DNA from: Desulfofustis sp.
Lineage (GTDB): Bacteria; Desulfobacterota; Desulfobulbia; Desulfobulbales; Desulfocapsaceae
DNA: 6,179 bases
Assembly: GCA_030604345.1 (NCBI GenBank)
Contig: JAUVWB010000104.1
Span: 1-6,179 of the forward strand
Direction of reading: 5' to 3'
Shown here piece by piece: positions 1 to 5,704 of the stretch. A program made the translations under genes and the position numbers. Within the stretch, counting starts at the first letter, position 1; the number at the start of each line of letters is the position of its first letter. Below the pieces are notes generated by a model that did no database searches, was not told where the DNA came from, and saw only the letters and a program-made list of their open reading frames with translations.

Positions 1-1
1 C

Positions 2-181
2 AAAAAACCGCTGGCCCGTCTCGACGCGTCCCTGCACGAACACCTGCTGGTGGGTGCCGTGCACCGCGACGGGGTCTGGCGTATCGCCGTCGGAGATACG
101 CAGGTGCGGCCCGGCGAGCGGGCTATCGTCATCTGCCACGCGCTGCGGCTGCAGGACGTCCGCCGCCTGTTTTCCGTCTGA
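2..181 (+). CDS. trkA: TrkA-like potassium uptake regulatory subunit, C-terminal fragment
   Basis: Only the last 59 codons are present, in the frame beginning at base 2 and ending at a TGA at 179-181; the start lies left of the window. The fragment reads as the end of an RCK_C (TrkA_C) domain. A 'LLVGAVHRDGVWRIAVGDT' stretch is followed by a 'PGERAIVIC' beta strand and a closing helix ending in 'VRRLFSV'. In the family this matches the pattern GAV-R----IA-GDT-I--GD-VIVF----V--LF at the very C-terminus of TrkA. TrkA is a cytoplasmic, NAD(H)/ATP-binding ring that gates the membrane channel TrkH. The convergent neighbour is trkH, which strongly supports the assignment over other RCK proteins such as KtrA or KefC-type regulators. 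The N-terminal Rossmann domains cannot be inspected, so this rests on a short C-terminal match plus context. Confidence 0.8.
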   Translation, partial: KKPLARLDASLHEHLLVGAVHRDGVWRIAVGDTQVRPGERAIVICHALRLQDVRRLFSV

Positions 182-188
182 AAGGGCT

Positions 189-1646
189 TCAGCGTCGCCA
201 GAAGGCCGGAAAGAAGATGACCAGCACGGAGAACATCTCCAGCCGCCCGACCAGCATGTTGAAGGAGAGGAACCATTTGCCGAAGTCGGAGATAAAAGCG
301 TAATTCTCGGTCGGGCCGACGGCCCCGAAGCCGGGGCCGATATTCATCAGTGAGGCGATGACGGCGCTCATGGCGGTCAGAAAGTCCATCCGGTCGGAGA
401 GCACCATGACACAGCCCCCCGCCAGTACCATGAAGATGTTGGTGACGAAGTAACAGACGGCCAGATCGATCACCGACCGCTCCACCGGCCGGCCGTCGAG
501 ACGGACGGAGATGACGGACAGCGGCTGCACGTAGATCTTTTTGATGGCACTGTACAGGTATTTGCCGAGAATGACGTAGTGGACCACCTTGATGCCGCTG
601 GTGGTGGATCCGGCGCAGGCGCCGATGAAACAGACGGTGAAAAGAAACATCTGGGCGGCCTGCGACCAGGTTTCGTAATCGGCGGTGACATAACCGGTGG
701 TGGTGAGCAGAGAGATCACCTGGAACGAGCCGAAGCGCAGGGCCTCGGCGAACGTGTCATACGTCCCGGTGGACCAGAGATTGAGTGATACGGCACCGCA
801 GAAGACGAGCAGCAGCACCAGATACCAGCGAAATTCGGTGTTTCTTGTGAGGCTGCGGAAACGGCCGTGCAGAAGTTGGTAATGCAGCAGGAAGGTGGTA
901 CCGCCAAGAATCATGAAAAGGATGACGACCCAGTCGATGTAGGCACTGCCGTAATGGCCGATGCTGGCGTTTTTCGGCGAATAGCCGGAGGTGGAAACGG
1001 TCCCGAAGGAGGTGCACAGGGCGTCATAAAGGTCCATGCCGCCCAACAGCAGGAGCAGGGTTTGGCTGGCGTTGAGGCCGAGGTAGATGGCCCAGAGCCA
1101 GATCATCGCGTCGCGGTTGCGGGCCACGAATTTTTCCCGGGTGATGACCTGTCCGGGGCTCGATTCGGCCCGGAAGATACGCAGACCGCCCATGCCGTGC
1201 GGCAGAAAGATCAGGGTCAGGGTGAGAAAGCCCATGCCGCCGAGCAAATGGGTCTGGCTACGCCAGAAGAGCAGGCCATGGGGCAGGGCCTCGATGTCGG
1301 TGAGGATCGAGGCGCCGGTGGTGGTATAGCCGGACATCATCTCGAAAAAGGCATCGGTGAAAGAAGCGATGGAGCCATGCAGCAGAAACGGCAGGGTCGA
1401 CAGGGCCGAGATGATCACCCAGGCGGAAGCGGCGACGATAATCCCCTCGCGAAAGCTCAGTTCCGTGAAACGCCGGAAAAACAGACGCAGCACCAGGCCG
1501 CAGCCGGTGATCACCACGGTGGAGACGAGCAGCGCCGGCAGGTCGTTCCCCCCGTAGATCAGGGCACAAAGCACCGGCAGGATTTGTGAAATTCCTGTGA
1601 CCAAGAGCAGCGTGCTGAAGACATGGGCGATGGAGGCGAGGTTCAT
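189..1646 (-). CDS. trkH: Trk-type potassium uptake channel protein TrkH
   Basis: A 485-residue integral inner-membrane protein, close to the usual length of TrkH (about 480). It forms the K+ pathway and works with the TrkA ring. The four pore-loop signatures of the TrkH/KtrB superfamily are visible in order: 'GYTTTGAS' (about 106-113), 'FGTVSTSGYS' (214-223), 'LLTTTGYVTADY' (313-324) and 'NIGPGFGAVGP' (435-445), each with its filter glycine. The intramembrane-loop motif 'GACAGSTTSGIK' (342-353) is also present. Many hydrophobic helices lie between these. The open frame continues upstream on the - strand to 1853, but that extension is hydrophilic and overlaps the CYTH gene. I chose the ATG at 1646-1644, which gives the typical short N-terminus 'MNLASIAHVFSTLLLV' and has an AGGA about 8 bases upstream. 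This ATG is 1 base after the CYTH stop, so translation is probably coupled. It is the last gene of the operon and ends 7 bases from the convergent trkA stop. Confidence 0.95.
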   Translation of the reverse strand: MNLASIAHVFSTLLLVTGISQILPVLCALIYGGNDLPALLVSTVVITGCGLVLRLFFRRFTELSFREGIIVAASAWVIISALSTLPFLLHGSIASFTDAFFEMMSGYTTTGASILTDIEALPHGLLFWRSQTHLLGGMGFLTLTLIFLPHGMGGLRIFRAESSPGQVITREKFVARNRDAMIWLWAIYLGLNASQTLLLLLGGMDLYDALCTSFGTVSTSGYSPKNASIGHYGSAYIDWVVILFMILGGTTFLLHYQLLHGRFRSLTRNTEFRWYLVLLLVFCGAVSLNLWSTGTYDTFAEALRFGSFQVISLLTTTGYVTADYETWSQAAQMFLFTVCFIGACAGSTTSGIKVVHYVILGKYLYSAIKKIYVQPLSVISVRLDGRPVERSVIDLAVCYFVTNIFMVLAGGCVMVLSDRMDFLTAMSAVIASLMNIGPGFGAVGPTENYAFISDFGKWFLSFNMLVGRLEMFSVLVIFFPAFWRR

Positions 1647-1647
1647 G

Positions 1648-2127
1648 TCAGCGATCCTGTTCCGGCCAGGTCCGATACGGTTGGCGGGACAGAAAGGCGT
1701 TGTGATAGCGGGAGACGCCGGTGACCTCCCGACCGATCCAGGGTGGCCGGGCGAACGGCTGGTCTTCGTGCTGGAGTTCGATTTCGGCGAGCAGCAGCCC
1801 ACGGTTGTCGCCGCCGAATTCGTCGATCTCCCAGAGGTGGCCGGCGAAGTCAAGGCAATACCGGACCTTTTCCACCACCGAGCCCTGACAGAGGGTGGCC
1901 AGCATCTCCTCGGCGTCGGCCAGCGGGATCTGGTATTCGAACTCGGGCCGGCACAAGCCGGTGCCCGCTCCCTTGACGGTCAGGTAGCCCCTGGTGCCGG
2001 CGGTGCGAACCCGGACGGTGCGGTCCCGGTCGGCGAGCAGGTAGCCCTGCCGGTAGGGGGTTCCGACCGCCCCATGGCGCCACTCGTCGCCGGTCACCAG
2101 GAACTTGCGTTCAATCTCGATGCCCAC
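1648..2127 (-). CDS. CYTH-domain protein (triphosphate tunnel metalloenzyme family)
   Basis: A 159-residue single-domain CYTH protein. Its tunnel-lining charged residues are all visible: the N-terminal signature E4-x-E6-R-K8 ('IEIERKFLV'), R39-x-R41, K52, E62-x-E64, K87-x-R89, E100-x-D102 and E115-x-E117. The family's C-terminal 'VT-x4-Y-x-N' is at 135-143. Family members bind a triphosphate group plus divalent metal inside an eight-stranded barrel; short bacterial ones include tripolyphosphatases, thiamine-triphosphatases and class IV adenylate cyclases. The sequence alone does not decide which reaction this one performs. The longest frame begins with GTG at 2139. I prefer the GTG at 2127 because it gives the common family N-terminus 'MGIEIERKFL'; both starts lack a strong Shine-Dalgarno. 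Either way the gene overlaps the end of the AI-2E family gene (17 or 29 bases) and stops 1 base before trkH. It is therefore embedded in one transcript with two membrane proteins. Confidence 0.9.
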   Translation of the reverse strand: MGIEIERKFLVTGDEWRHGAVGTPYRQGYLLADRDRTVRVRTAGTRGYLTVKGAGTGLCRPEFEYQIPLADAEEMLATLCQGSVVEKVRYCLDFAGHLWEIDEFGGDNRGLLLAEIELQHEDQPFARPPWIGREVTGVSRYHNAFLSRQPYRTWPEQDR

Positions 2128-3283
2128 GGTCGCCCCCACTGTTGTCCGGTTCGGCTTTCTCGCCTTGTTCTTCGTCCGGTTGCCGGACTACCGGCTGACG
2201 ACTGGCCAGGGAAGGGCGCAGGATGGTTTTCATATCCGGTAGATAGTCCCGGAAGGCCGTCCCGTACAACTCCCAAATGGTGATGAACAGGGCCGCGATT
2301 ATCGGCCCGATGATGATGCCGAGGATGCCGAACATGGCGATACCGCCCAAGGTACCGAACAGGACGAACAGGTCGTGCATCTCGGTATCCTTGCCCACCA
2401 GTCGTGGCCGGATCAGATTGTCGAGATTGCCGGCCACCAGGCCGCAGAGTACACCGAGGATGATCGCCCCGGTGAAGTCGCCGAGCAGCAGCAGGATGAC
2501 CAGCGCCGGCACCCAGACCAGAGCGGTGCCGAAGGCCGGGATGATGGAAGCGGCGGCCATCACCGTTCCCCAGAAGACGGAGCCGTTGATGCCGGCGATG
2601 GCGAAGGCCAGGCCACAGATCAATCCCTGCAGCAGGCCGATGATCAGCGTTCCCTTGATGGTGGCCCGGGTGACCGAGGTAAAGCGGCGCATCAGCAGTT
2701 GCTCGTCTTCGTCACGAAGCGGCAGAAAATAGAGCATTTTCCCCAGTAATACGTCGCCCATGATGAGGAAATAGAACATCACGTAGAGCATGACGATCGT
2801 GCCGAAGACCGCGTTGATGGTCAGGTTGGCCACCGAGGAGAGGCCGTCGATGAGAAACGAGCTGACTGTGCCGACCAACTGCCCGGCCTTTTCGATGAGG
2901 ACGTCGCGGTAGGGCAGAATCTGTTCGATATAGGGGATCTTTTCGATGTAGCGGTTGAGGATGGTCGGTTCGTTGATCAGGGTCTGGACGAACGGGGTGA
3001 TCGACTGGGCCACGTTGATGGCTTGAGCGACGACCACGCCGATGAGCACGGAAAGCGGCACCAGCACCAGCAGGATCATGCCCACCACCGTCAGAATCGA
3101 GGCGATATGGGCGTTGCCGCCGAGCTTTCTGGTCAACCAGTGGTGCGCTGGGCTGAGTACGGCGGAGAACAGGCCGGCCATGAACAGCGGCATGATGAAC
3201 TGGTGGATCATGGTCAAAAAAACAGCCGAGATGATCAGCACCAGGCCGAGCAATACCAGTTTGTTGACGGCTTCAGAGCGCAC
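2111..3283 (-). CDS. AI-2E/PerM-family membrane transporter
   Basis: A 390-residue multi-pass membrane protein of the AI-2E transporter (formerly UPF0118, PerM) family, of typical length for that family. An N-terminal hydrophobic pair (about 8-45) is followed by hydrophobic segments at 60-90, a polar central region at about 100-150, and more helices from about 152 to 338. Recognisable family motifs are 'ASIIPAFGTALVWVPA' (245-260) and the block 'DNLIRPRLVGK' (288-298), followed by 'LFVLFGTLGGIAMFGILG' and 'GPIIAAL' (to 331). Members have been linked to autoinducer-2 export, Na+(Li+)/H+ antiport or pH tolerance, and permease-like roles, so the substrate here is unknown. The start is a GTG at 3283-3281 with a strong GGAGGA Shine-Dalgarno. 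The last 30 or so residues form a charged, glutamate/arginine-rich cytoplasmic tail that partly overlaps the next gene. It leads an operon with the CYTH gene and trkH, so an ion-homeostasis role is a reasonable inference but no more. Confidence 0.93.
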   Translation of the reverse strand: MRSEAVNKLVLLGLVLIISAVFLTMIHQFIMPLFMAGLFSAVLSPAHHWLTRKLGGNAHIASILTVVGMILLVLVPLSVLIGVVVAQAINVAQSITPFVQTLINEPTILNRYIEKIPYIEQILPYRDVLIEKAGQLVGTVSSFLIDGLSSVANLTINAVFGTIVMLYVMFYFLIMGDVLLGKMLYFLPLRDEDEQLLMRRFTSVTRATIKGTLIIGLLQGLICGLAFAIAGINGSVFWGTVMAAASIIPAFGTALVWVPALVILLLLGDFTGAIILGVLCGLVAGNLDNLIRPRLVGKDTEMHDLFVLFGTLGGIAMFGILGIIIGPIIAALFITIWELYGTAFRDYLPDMKTILRPSLASRQPVVRQPDEEQGEKAEPDNSGGDRGHRD

Positions 3284-3288
3284 CAGGT

Positions 3289-3297
3289 TCTTCCTCC
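3289..3297 (-). promoter_or_regulatory. Ribosome binding site deciding the GTG start of the AI-2E family gene
   Basis: Read on the - strand, the sequence upstream of the GTG at 3283 is CGCGGAGGAAGAACCTG. It contains GGAGGA at 9 or so bases before the start codon. This supports the non-ATG start and makes downstream alternatives unlikely. Confidence 0.7.
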
Positions 3298-3395
3298 GCG
3301 GTTTGAAAAATTGGTTGGCTAGCGGCTTGGACCGGCTCAGTGCGGCGCCTTGCCGACGGAACCTGAAAAACAGCTATGATGATGGAGTTTCATTG

Positions 3396-3467
3396 ATGAG
3401 TATTAAAAATTGTCTCTCTTTTTTATCCATGTTTATATATCGCCAGCAACAAGAAAGTGTCGGATGA
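3396..3467 (+). CDS. Possible 23-residue small ORF in the leader region
   Basis: An ATG at 3396 opens a 23-codon frame closed by TGA at 3465-3467. GGAG (3384-3387) lies 8 bases before the ATG, which is good Shine-Dalgarno spacing. The peptide, beginning MSIKNCLSFLSMFIY and ending RQQQESVG, has a short hydrophobic middle and a polar tail. I do not recognise it. It could be a small membrane peptide, a leader peptide, or chance. It conflicts with the tentative promoter at 3410-3439, which would start the transcript downstream of its ATG, so at most one of these two calls is likely right for the main transcript. Confidence 0.2.
   Translation: MSIKNCLSFLSMFIYRQQQESVG
3410..3439 (+). promoter_or_regulatory. 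Tentative sigma-70-type promoter for the flavoprotein/response-regulator pair
   Basis: TTGTCT (3410-3415) and TATATA (3434-3439) are separated by 18 bases, each matching four of six consensus positions, inside the AT-rich island. Transcription would begin near 3446, leaving a leader of about 100 bases. An alternative upstream pair is TTGCCG (3350-3355) with TATGAT (3375-3380), spacer 19. Matches of this quality occur by chance in AT-rich DNA, so the call is weak. Confidence 0.25.
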
Positions 3468-3547
3468 CGAGAATCGACCGTTACCCTTCCTGGTCTCGGC
3501 GGCGCTCGTCCAGAGTTCAAAACACGACTCAGTCAAGGAGATAGGTT

Positions 3548-4126
3548 ATGAAGATTGTGGCCTTTAATGGCAGTGCGCGCAAGGACGGCAATACCGCTCT
3601 TCTGCTCGAAGCGGTCCTGGCTCCGCTCCGGCAGGCCGGGCTGGAGACGGAAGTGGTGAATCTTGCCGGCACCAATCCGAAAGGGTGCCTGGCCTGCATG
3701 ACCTGTTTCAAGAAGAGGGATGCCAGCTGTGTCATCAAGGATGATATCATCAACGAGTGCATCACCAAGATGGCCGCCGCCGATGGCATCATTCTCGGTT
3801 CGCCCACCTATTTCGCCGACGTCTCCAGCGAGATGAAGGCCCTGATCGATCGCTGCGGCATGGTCGGCCGGGCTAACGGCGATCTCTACCGGCGCAAGAT
3901 CGGGGCGTCGGTGGTGGCGGCACGTCGGGCCGGCGCCATTCACGCCTTCGACTCGATGAACCATTTTTTCCTCATCGGCCAGATGATCATTGTCGGATCG
4001 AGCTACTGGAATATCGGACACGGCCGGGAGAAGGGCGAGGTGGAAAACGACCAGGAAGGCCTGAAGACCATGCACCAACTCGGTGAGAACATGGCCGGGC
4101 TGCTGCAACGGATGAAAGCGGTGTAA
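3548..4126 (+). CDS. Flavodoxin-fold NAD(P)H-dependent FMN reductase / iron-sulfur flavoprotein-like protein
   Basis: A 192-residue soluble protein of the NADPH-dependent FMN reductase (flavodoxin-like) family. The N-terminus 'MKIVAFNGSARKDGNT' is beta strand 1 plus the FMN phosphate-binding loop (residues 8-16). 'DGIILGSPTYFADVSSEMK' (79-97) is the second flavin-contacting loop, with the usual G-S-P-x-Y. Between them sit four cysteines, C47-x2-C50-x2-C53-x7-C61. This matches the compact C-x2-C-x2-C-x4-7-C cluster motif of Isf-type iron-sulfur flavoproteins, which bind one [4Fe-4S] cluster and FMN. Cluster binding is therefore plausible but inferred; many annotated relatives carry this motif without biochemistry. 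The start ATG has AAGGAG 7 bases upstream (3535-3540). It is followed 14 bases later by the response regulator, implying a shared transcript. Its electron donor and acceptor are unknown; it could be a quinone, metal or oxidative-stress reductase. Confidence 0.88.
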   Translation: MKIVAFNGSARKDGNTALLLEAVLAPLRQAGLETEVVNLAGTNPKGCLACMTCFKKRDASCVIKDDIINECITKMAAADGIILGSPTYFADVSSEMKALIDRCGMVGRANGDLYRRKIGASVVAARRAGAIHAFDSMNHFFLIGQMIIVGSSYWNIGHGREKGEVENDQEGLKTMHQLGENMAGLLQRMKAV

Positions 4127-4140
4127 CCGGAGAGCATCCG

Positions 4141-5499
4141 ATGACGGTCAAAGGGCGCCTGGGCACGGTCCTGGTGGTTGACGATGAACAGGTGCACCGC
4201 TATACGATTCGTTCGCTGTTGCATGAATGGGGTTGGGACTGCGTCGAGGCCGACGACGGCGATACCGCCGTGGCGGCTGTCCGTGAACGGTCGTTCGATG
4301 CGGTCCTGATGGATGTGCGGATGGCGCGGATGAGCGGTCATGAAGCCTTCATCCAGATGCACCGGATCAATCCGGCCCTGCCGGTGATCATCATGACGGC
4401 CTATTCCTCGGTGGAGGATGCGGTCAGCCTGATCAAACAGGGTGCCCACGATTATCTTACCAAGCCGCTTGATTTCGACCGGTTGCGGTTGAGCTTGAAA
4501 CGCGCCGTCGATCATCAGCAGGTGGAAGAGCGCCGGCAGCGCGGGCAACCCCAGCCGGGGCGACTGGAGACCAGGATTATCGGGTCCTCGAAACCGATGA
4601 TCGAGTTGCTGGAGATGATCACCTATGTGGCGCCGACCGAGGCCACCGTCTTGATCACCGGAGAGTCGGGGACCGGCAAGGAACTGGTGGCTGAGACCCT
4701 GCACCGCAACAGCCAGCGACGAGACGGGCCATTCATCAAGGTCAACTGCGCAGCCCTGGCGGAAAACCTGCTGGAGTCGGAATTGTTCGGCCATGAGAAG
4801 GGGGCGTTCACCGGTGCCGACCGTCGCCGCGACGGTCGTTTCGTCCAGGCGGACGGGGGAACGCTCTTTCTCGATGAGATTGGGGAGACCACCCCGGCGA
4901 TGCAGGTCAAGCTGTTACGGGCGTTGCAGGAAGGAGAAGTGCAGCGGGTAGGCGGTGAGGAGGTGTTATCGGTGCAGGTACGCATTATCGCGGCCACCAA
5001 TCGCAACCTGACGGAGGAGGTCGCTTCCGGCCGTTTCCGCGAGGACCTGTTTTATCGGCTCAACGTGGTGACCATCGAAGTCCCGCCGTTGCGCCAGCGG
5101 CAGGAGGACATTCCTTTGCTGGTGGACCATTTCGTCGCCCATTTCGCGGAAAAAAATCGCCGCCGCGTCCTTTCGGTTACCCCGTCCTGCCTGGAGTTGC
5201 TCTGCTCCTACCCCTGGCCGGGCAATGTGCGGGAGTTGGAAAATGCCATCGAACGGGGCATCATTCTGATGCGCGGCGATCAGCTCACCGAGAAGAGTCT
5301 GCCGCTGCAGATCCAAAAACACGGGGAGCAGCGGGCGGCCGAAAAAGGGCGCCAACCGGCGACCTTGCAGGAGGCGGAACGGGTGTTGATCCTCAAGACG
5401 CTGGAGGAGACCGGCGGTAACAAGAGCGAAGCGGCTCGCCGCCTGGGCGTCACCCGTAAGACCCTGCAAAACAAGCTGACCAGATACGACGAGCAGTGA
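4141..5499 (+). CDS. Sigma-54-dependent response regulator, NtrC/ZraR class
   Basis: A complete 452-residue NtrC-family activator. The receiver domain (about 8-122) has the acidic pocket D14/D15, phospho-acceptor D58 in 'LMDVRM', T86 in 'MTAYSS' and K108 in 'LTKPLDF'. The AAA+ domain (about 146-375) has Walker A 'GESGTGKE' (174-181), the sigma-54-contacting 'GAFTGA' loop (221-226), Walker B 'GTLFLDEIGE' (240-249), the sensor/arginine-finger stretch 'FREDLFYRLNVV' (299-310) and 'WPGNVREL' (359-366). A C-terminal Fis-type helix-turn-helix is at about 426-447 ('GNKSEAARRLGVTRKTLQNK'). It should be phosphorylated by a sensor kinase, oligomerise, and use ATP to remodel sigma-54 RNA polymerase at enhancer-dependent promoters. 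The receiver resembles ZraR/HydG and AtoC, but that does not fix the signal. The start ATG has GGAGAG 6 bases upstream. No kinase gene lies on either side in this window, so it is locally an orphan. All key catalytic residues are intact. Confidence 0.95.
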   Translation: MTVKGRLGTVLVVDDEQVHRYTIRSLLHEWGWDCVEADDGDTAVAAVRERSFDAVLMDVRMARMSGHEAFIQMHRINPALPVIIMTAYSSVEDAVSLIKQGAHDYLTKPLDFDRLRLSLKRAVDHQQVEERRQRGQPQPGRLETRIIGSSKPMIELLEMITYVAPTEATVLITGESGTGKELVAETLHRNSQRRDGPFIKVNCAALAENLLESELFGHEKGAFTGADRRRDGRFVQADGGTLFLDEIGETTPAMQVKLLRALQEGEVQRVGGEEVLSVQVRIIAATNRNLTEEVASGRFREDLFYRLNVVTIEVPPLRQRQEDIPLLVDHFVAHFAEKNRRRVLSVTPSCLELLCSYPWPGNVRELENAIERGIILMRGDQLTEKSLPLQIQKHGEQRAAEKGRQPATLQEAERVLILKTLEETGGNKSEAARRLGVTRKTLQNKLTRYDEQ

Positions 5500-5561
5500 G
5501 CCTGCAGGCTCGGTTCCGTTTTCGGCCGGACGCCCCTCTCTGCCTCCCGGGTTCTTTTTTT
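5498..5561 (+). terminator. Weak terminator-like hairpin(s) after the response regulator
   Basis: A perfect five-base stem GAGCC (5498-5502) / GGCTC (5507-5511) with loop TGCA overlaps the stop codon. The nearest T run is only TTTT at about 5519-5522. A stronger run of seven T (5555-5561) follows farther down, but the stem in front of it is poor (CCGG at 5527-5530 with CCGG at 5547-5550). A third repeat, CCCGG (5546-5550) / CCGGG (5562-5566), has the T run in its loop. Termination here makes sense before the independent grpE promoter, but none of these is a textbook intrinsic terminator. Confidence 0.3.
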
Positions 5562-5571
5562 CCGGGCTTGC

Positions 5572-5600
5572 TTGACAACAAAAATAGCGCTCCTTATTGT
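5572..5600 (+). promoter_or_regulatory. Promoter for grpE (sigma-70-type, possibly heat-shock readable)
   Basis: A perfect -35 TTGACA (5572-5577) is followed by a 17-base spacer and TATTGT (5595-5600, four of six -10 positions). Transcription would start near 5607, giving an untranslated leader of about 98 bases before grpE. The -35 lies in CTTGAC, which overlaps the CTTGAA core of sigma-32 promoters, and CTCCTTAT downstream has partial likeness to the sigma-32 -10 (CCCCAT-T). Dual recognition is speculative; the sigma-70 match is the solid part. Confidence 0.65.
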
Positions 5601-5658
5601 TCGCACAGGTTTTTTGGGCACTGGTATTCGGGATGTTATCCTGATTGATGAGTTGCGT

Positions 5659-5679
5659 GCGGATGGCAGAGTTATCCGC
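5659..5679 (+). repeat. Inverted repeat GCGGAT-N9-ATCCGC in the grpE leader
   Basis: Six-base perfect arms (5659-5664 and 5674-5679) flank nine bases. A smaller relative, GGAT-GTT-ATCC, lies at 5631-5641, so the leader contains two GGATG...GTTATCC units. The nine-base spacing recalls CIRCE, but the arms do not match the CIRCE sequence (TTAGCACTC/GAGTGCTAA). It could be an RNA hairpin 15 bases upstream of the grpE Shine-Dalgarno, an operator, or chance. Confidence 0.3.
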
Positions 5680-5694
5680 TCTTTCAGCTATTGT

Positions 5695-5699
5695 GGAGG
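5695..5699 (+). promoter_or_regulatory. Shine-Dalgarno deciding the grpE GTG start
   Basis: GGAGG lies five bases before the GTG at 5705 and only two before the GTG at 5702. This favours 5705 ('MSTESKHEEL'). An in-frame ATG at 5663 has no comparable site and falls within the inverted repeat. Confidence 0.65.
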
Positions 5700-5704
5700 T
5701 TGTG

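Larger units (their letters stand above)
3284..3547. other. Divergent intergenic region with AT-rich island
   Basis: These 264 bases separate the - strand transport operon from the + strand flavoprotein/regulator pair, so both must be controlled from here unless transcription enters from elsewhere. Bases from about 3361 to 3445 are clearly AT-rich (runs such as TATTAAAAATTG, TTTTTTATCC, TTTATATAT) against a GC-rich background, as expected of promoter DNA. I could not find a - strand sigma-70 promoter with two good hexamers, nor a TGGCA-N7-TTGC type sigma-54 site on either strand. A six-base inverted repeat GACGAG (3466-3471) / CTCGTC (3505-3510) is present but short and widely spaced. There is no sign of an RNA gene. 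Confidence 0.6.

Noticed and set aside
545..575. TGGCAC...TTTGC resembling a sigma-54 promoter
   Set aside because: The spacing does not fit the -24/-12 pattern and it lies within trkH, antisense to the gene.
867..1589. Long + strand frame of 240 codons opposite trkH
   Set aside because: Its product is Gly/Gln/Glu/His-rich with no recognisable domain. It is the antisense shadow of a convincing TrkH gene in GC-rich DNA.
1647..1853. N-terminal extension of TrkH up to the upstream in-frame start
   Set aside because: The 69 extra residues are Ser/Thr/Pro-rich, overlap the CYTH gene out of frame and are not typical of TrkH. The ATG at 1646 has a Shine-Dalgarno and gives the normal length.
1597..2283. 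Long + strand frame of 228 codons spanning the CYTH gene
   Set aside because: It lies opposite the CYTH gene and overlaps the ends of both neighbours. The - strand reading has full family motifs and this one has none.
3042..3467. + strand frame of 141 codons running from inside the AI-2E gene into the intergenic region
   Set aside because: The first 80 or so codons are antisense to the AI-2E family gene with no recognisable fold. Only its last 24 codons (from ATG 3396) have a plausible ribosome binding site, and that part is listed separately.
4003..4794. - strand frame of 263 codons opposite the flavoprotein and regulator genes
   Set aside because: No domain is visible. It is the complement of two well-supported genes and crosses their junction.
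5546..5566. CCCGG/CCGGG repeat taken as a classic intrinsic terminator
   Set aside because: The T run is inside the loop instead of after the stem, on both strands, so it is not a standard terminator by itself.
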